Positions 61,729 to 64,000 of a stretch of 64,000 nucleotides of DNA are shown here, piece by piece. Under the pieces are notes generated by a model, which saw only the letters and a list, made by a program, of their open reading frames with translations, was not told where the DNA came from and searched no databases. Made by a program: the position numbers and the translations under genes. Source of the stretch: Actinomycetes bacterium (GTDB taxonomy: Bacteria; Actinomycetota; Actinomycetes; Propionibacteriales; Propionibacteriaceae); contig JAEVYS010000105.1 of assembly GCA_023392635.1 (NCBI GenBank), forward strand, positions 1-64,000, in the 5' to 3' direction. Positions within the stretch are counted from its first letter, which is position 1. Every line of letters begins with the position of its first letter.

Positions 61729-62094
61729 ATGACCGATGAGCGTCGGTTCCCGAGGTCCGTGTACTCCCGTGGCGAGGACCCGGACCCGCGCTTCAGCCTT
61801 GCGAACGAGCGGACCTTCCTCACCTGGATCGGCACCTCGCTCGCCCTGATCTCGGTCGGCGTGGGCCTGGAGTCGCTCGCCACGAACCTGCAGCCCGGCT
61901 TCCGCACGGCAGCGTCGATCGTGCTGATCGTCGCCGGCCTGGTCTGCCCGGTGCAGGCGTGGCGTGGCTGGGCGGGCGTGGAGACGGCCCTGCGTGAGCG
62001 CCGTCCGCTTCCGCCGAGCGGCATGCTCGTGGTCCTTCCCGCCGCGCTGGTCGTGGCCGGTGTCCTGGTCCTGCTGGGATTCCTGGTGCCGTGA
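61729..62094 (+). CDS. DUF202 membrane protein (YidH-like)
   Basis: 121 residues. DUF202 signature SLANERTFLTWIGTSLALISVGVGL, then two more hydrophobic helices. Ribosome site GAGGAG stands before ATG 61729. It overlaps the next DUF202 gene by GTGA. Function is unknown; members sit in the inner membrane. Confidence 0.88.
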   Translation: MTDERRFPRSVYSRGEDPDPRFSLANERTFLTWIGTSLALISVGVGLESLATNLQPGFRTAASIVLIVAGLVCPVQAWRGWAGVETALRERRPLPPSGMLVVLPAALVVAGVLVLLGFLVP

Positions 62095-62438
62095 GCGCAC
62101 CGGCCGGCGGGCCCTGGGACAAGGGACTGCAGCCCGAGCGGACGGGTCTCGCCTGGCGGCGGGCGGCCCTGGCGTTCCTCGGCATCGGACTGGTCGTGCC
62201 GCGGGTCGCGTGGGCCGAGCTCGGCCCATGGTCGGTGCTCGCCGCCGCGATCCTCGCCGTTGGCGCCGTGGCGCTCCTGGCCGCCGGCCACCGGCGCTAT
62301 GGCGAGCTGCACCAGGCGCTGCGGGCCGGCCGAGGGCGGATGCCTGACGGGCGGCTGCCCGCCCTGGCGGCCGGCCTCGCGCTCGCGGTCGGCGTCCTCG
62401 CGCTCGGGCTGGCCCTGGCGATCGCACGCCACAGGTAG
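62091..62438 (+). CDS. DUF202 membrane protein, second
   Basis: 115 residues. Short form of the same family: LQPERTGLAWRRAALAFLGIGLV, then AAAILAVGAVALLAAG and AAGLALAVGVLALGLALAIA. GTG 62091 overlaps the stop of the first gene. The two probably form a hetero-oligomer. Confidence 0.85.
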   Translation: MSAPAGGPWDKGLQPERTGLAWRRAALAFLGIGLVVPRVAWAELGPWSVLAAAILAVGAVALLAAGHRRYGELHQALRAGRGRMPDGRLPALAAGLALAVGVLALGLALAIARHR

Positions 62439-62511
62439 GGGCACCGGCGCCGCCGTTTGGCGCGCTTCCTGGGCGGGTAGCGGCTGGGCATCCAGCGGTG
62501 AGGAGATCCGG

Positions 62512-63093
62512 ATGCCCGGCACGAAGAACACGCCTTCCATGGTCACGACCCTCCTCGAGCGGCTCGAACAGGACCCCACGCTGGGGCGCGCCGCCGAGGC
62601 TCTGGCCACGCCGATGGCTGCGGCGCTGGGCGGCCCGGCGAGCGACGTACTGCGCGGACGCCCACTGGGCCACGCGCTGCACCCGATCCTGGTGCAGCTC
62701 CCCGTGGGCGCCCTGGTGTCCGCCAGCGTGCTGGACATGCTCCAGGGACCCCGAGCGGCCGGCCAGAGCCGGCTGCTGATGGGCCTGGCCGCGCTCAGTG
62801 TGGTTCCCGCTGCGGCCACCGGGTGGGCGGAGTGGGTCAGGGCGGACGATCGCACGAAGCGGGTCGGCGTGGCGCACGCCGCGCTCAACCTCTTCGCCGG
62901 CGCGACGTCACTCGCGTCCTACCTCCTGCGCCGCAGGACCTGGTCGATGGCGCCCGTCGCCCTCACCGGGGTCGCCGGGGTCGCCTTCGGTGCGGCCGGC
63001 CTCCTCGGCGGGCACCTCAGCCTGGTCCGCAAGTACGCCAGCCACGACCGCGCCTCCGACCTGGAGGGTCCGCTGCACGGCGAGTTCACCTGA
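62512..63093 (+). CDS. DUF2231 membrane protein
   Basis: 193 residues. It has the family motif GHALHPILVQLPVGALVSASVLD and SVVPAAATGWAEWV, with four membrane helices and a C-terminal GGHLSLVRKYASH. Members resemble heme-binding or redox membrane proteins with conserved His. GAGGAG precedes ATG 62512. It lies 74 bases after the DUF202 pair. Confidence 0.85.
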   Translation: MPGTKNTPSMVTTLLERLEQDPTLGRAAEALATPMAAALGGPASDVLRGRPLGHALHPILVQLPVGALVSASVLDMLQGPRAAGQSRLLMGLAALSVVPAAATGWAEWVRADDRTKRVGVAHAALNLFAGATSLASYLLRRRTWSMAPVALTGVAGVAFGAAGLLGGHLSLVRKYASHDRASDLEGPLHGEFT

Positions 63094-63188
63094 GCGCGCT
63101 CGTTCCGCGAGCCACGGGCAGGGGAACACCCGGCGTCGGGAAGGTGTTGGGTCTGGCGAACCGCCGTCCGCTCCCGAAAGCGATCCCC

Positions 63189-64000
63189 GTGCCCGACCAC
63201 AGCTTGCGCGCCTACGACTCGATCCTCGACCTGCTCCCCGGCGTGGAGAACCCCACGCCCATCGTGCGGTTGCGCCACATCCCCGGGTTCCGCCACGCGC
63301 GGGTGTACGCCAAGCTCGAGTGGTACAACCCGTTCGGTGCCGTGAAGGACCGGGTGGCAGCCAACCTGGTGCGCGACGCCGAGGAGCGTGGGGAGGACCT
63401 GGAGAACCTCGTCGAGCCCACGTCCGGCAACACCGGGATCGGCCTGGCCATGGTGGCGAACGCACGCCGGTACGGCTTCTCAGCGACGCTGTCGAAGCAG
63501 ATCCCGCTGGAGAAGCGGACGGCCCTGCGCCTGTTCGGCACCGACCTGGTGGAGCTGGACGACGACCTGTGCCCGATGCCCGGCCAGCCGGAGGGCGCGA
63601 TGGAACTGGCCGCCCAGCTCGGCCGACGGCCGGGCTGGACCCAGCTCAACCAGTACGCCAATCCCGCCAACCCGGACGCCCACTACCGTACGACCGGTCC
63701 GGAGATCTGGCGGCAGACCGCCGGGTCGGTGACCCACTTCGTGGCGTCGCTCGGCACCTGCGGAACCATCACCGGTACCGGCCGGTTCCTCAAGGAGCAG
63801 AACCCTGCCGTCCAGGTGGTCGGGGTGCACCCGACCCTCGGCCACGACATCCCCGGCGTCCGCAGCCGCCGCGCGCTGGCCCTCACCGAGTTCTTCATCC
63901 CCGAGGAGTATGACGGAATCCTCGAGGTGACCGACGACGAGGCGTACGGGCTGTGCCGGCGCCTGCACGTCGAGGAGAGCATCATCGCCGGCCCGAGTTG
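63189..64000 (+). CDS. Cysteine synthase / cystathionine beta-synthase family enzyme, partial at window end
   Basis: 270 residues are visible and continue beyond the window. The PLP lysine is in GAVKDRVA. Substrate loop PTSGNTGIGLAMVA and phosphate loop SLGTCGTITGTGR are conserved (the last normally GTSGT or GTGGT). The family joins sulfide or a thiol to an activated serine. GTG 63189 is the best start, with GAAAG upstream. It is outside the island, 95 bases after the DUF2231 gene. Confidence 0.88.
   Translation, partial: MPDHSLRAYDSILDLLPGVENPTPIVRLRHIPGFRHARVYAKLEWYNPFGAVKDRVAANLVRDAEERGEDLENLVEPTSGNTGIGLAMVANARRYGFSATLSKQIPLEKRTALRLFGTDLVELDDDLCPMPGQPEGAMELAAQLGRRPGWTQLNQYANPANPDAHYRTTGPEIWRQTAGSVTHFVASLGTCGTITGTGRFLKEQNPAVQVVGVHPTLGHDIPGVRSRRALALTEFFIPEEYDGILEVTDDEAYGLCRRLHVEESIIAGPS

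Noticed and set aside
1..64000. CRISPR array or toxin-antitoxin/phage defence system
   Set aside because: No regularly spaced repeats with unique spacers and no recognisable defence gene were seen.

Overview
The window is high-GC actinobacterial DNA: GTG starts, ATGA/GTGA stop-start overlaps, ANTAR proteins, Ser/Thr kinases, a Pls-type peptide synthetase and a pyruvoyl arginine decarboxylase. A member of Propionibacteriales or a related order is my best guess, but no rRNA gene is present to place it.

Layout. (1) Positions 1-457 hold the tail of a siroheme/cobalamin methyltransferase and an intact tRNA-Ala(CGC). (2) The last 43 bases of the tRNA region (416-458) recur exactly at 40755-40797. 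These copies bracket about 40.3 kb that looks like an integrated genomic island, although no integrase gene is visible. (3) The island carries a beta-galactosidase and sugar ABC operon with its divergent LacI regulator; a nickel/cobalt permease; an arginase-family enzyme; a zone rich in frameshifted genes; two inverted copies of a DUF6458 plus low-molecular-weight phosphatase cassette; a Pls-like NRPS with a truncated M1 peptidase; an ECF sigma factor; a secreted propeller-LamG protein; and, at its right end, a compact catabolic operon. (4) From 40.8 kb to the end is backbone-like accessory chromosome: hemerythrin, methyltransferase, universal stress protein, Ser/Thr kinase, fasciclin protein, a B12-type MerR regulator with an MFS exporter, a phosphorelay set around an arginine decarboxylase, AraC and ANTAR regulators, DUF202 and DUF2231 membrane proteins, and the start of a cysteine synthase family gene.

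The most interesting system is 32.2-40.4 kb. A urocanate-hydratase homologue, a DUF917 protein and a histidine-ammonia-lyase homologue overlap by ATGA. They are followed by a betaine-type (OpuC/EgtU-like) binding protein and a full amino-acid-type ABC transporter. The lyase lacks the Ala-Ser-Gly triad that makes the MIO cofactor, as expected for an enzyme removing trimethylamine from a betaine rather than ammonia from an amino acid. DUF917 proteins are linked to desulfuration of thiohydantoins. Together the genes read as uptake and breakdown of ergothioneine or a close relative (S-methyl-ergothioneine, hercynine). A 23-residue peptide with 7 cysteines sits upstream behind a strong ribosome binding site and is followed by hairpins, suggesting cysteine-responsive attenuation of a sulfur-scavenging operon.

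Frameshifted or truncated genes cluster in 1-32 kb (monooxygenase, acidic protein, kinase, three-helix protein, M1 peptidase, SRPBCC protein, DUF6458 copy), while the sugar and ergothioneine-type operons at the two ends are intact. This suggests a composite island that is decaying in its middle.
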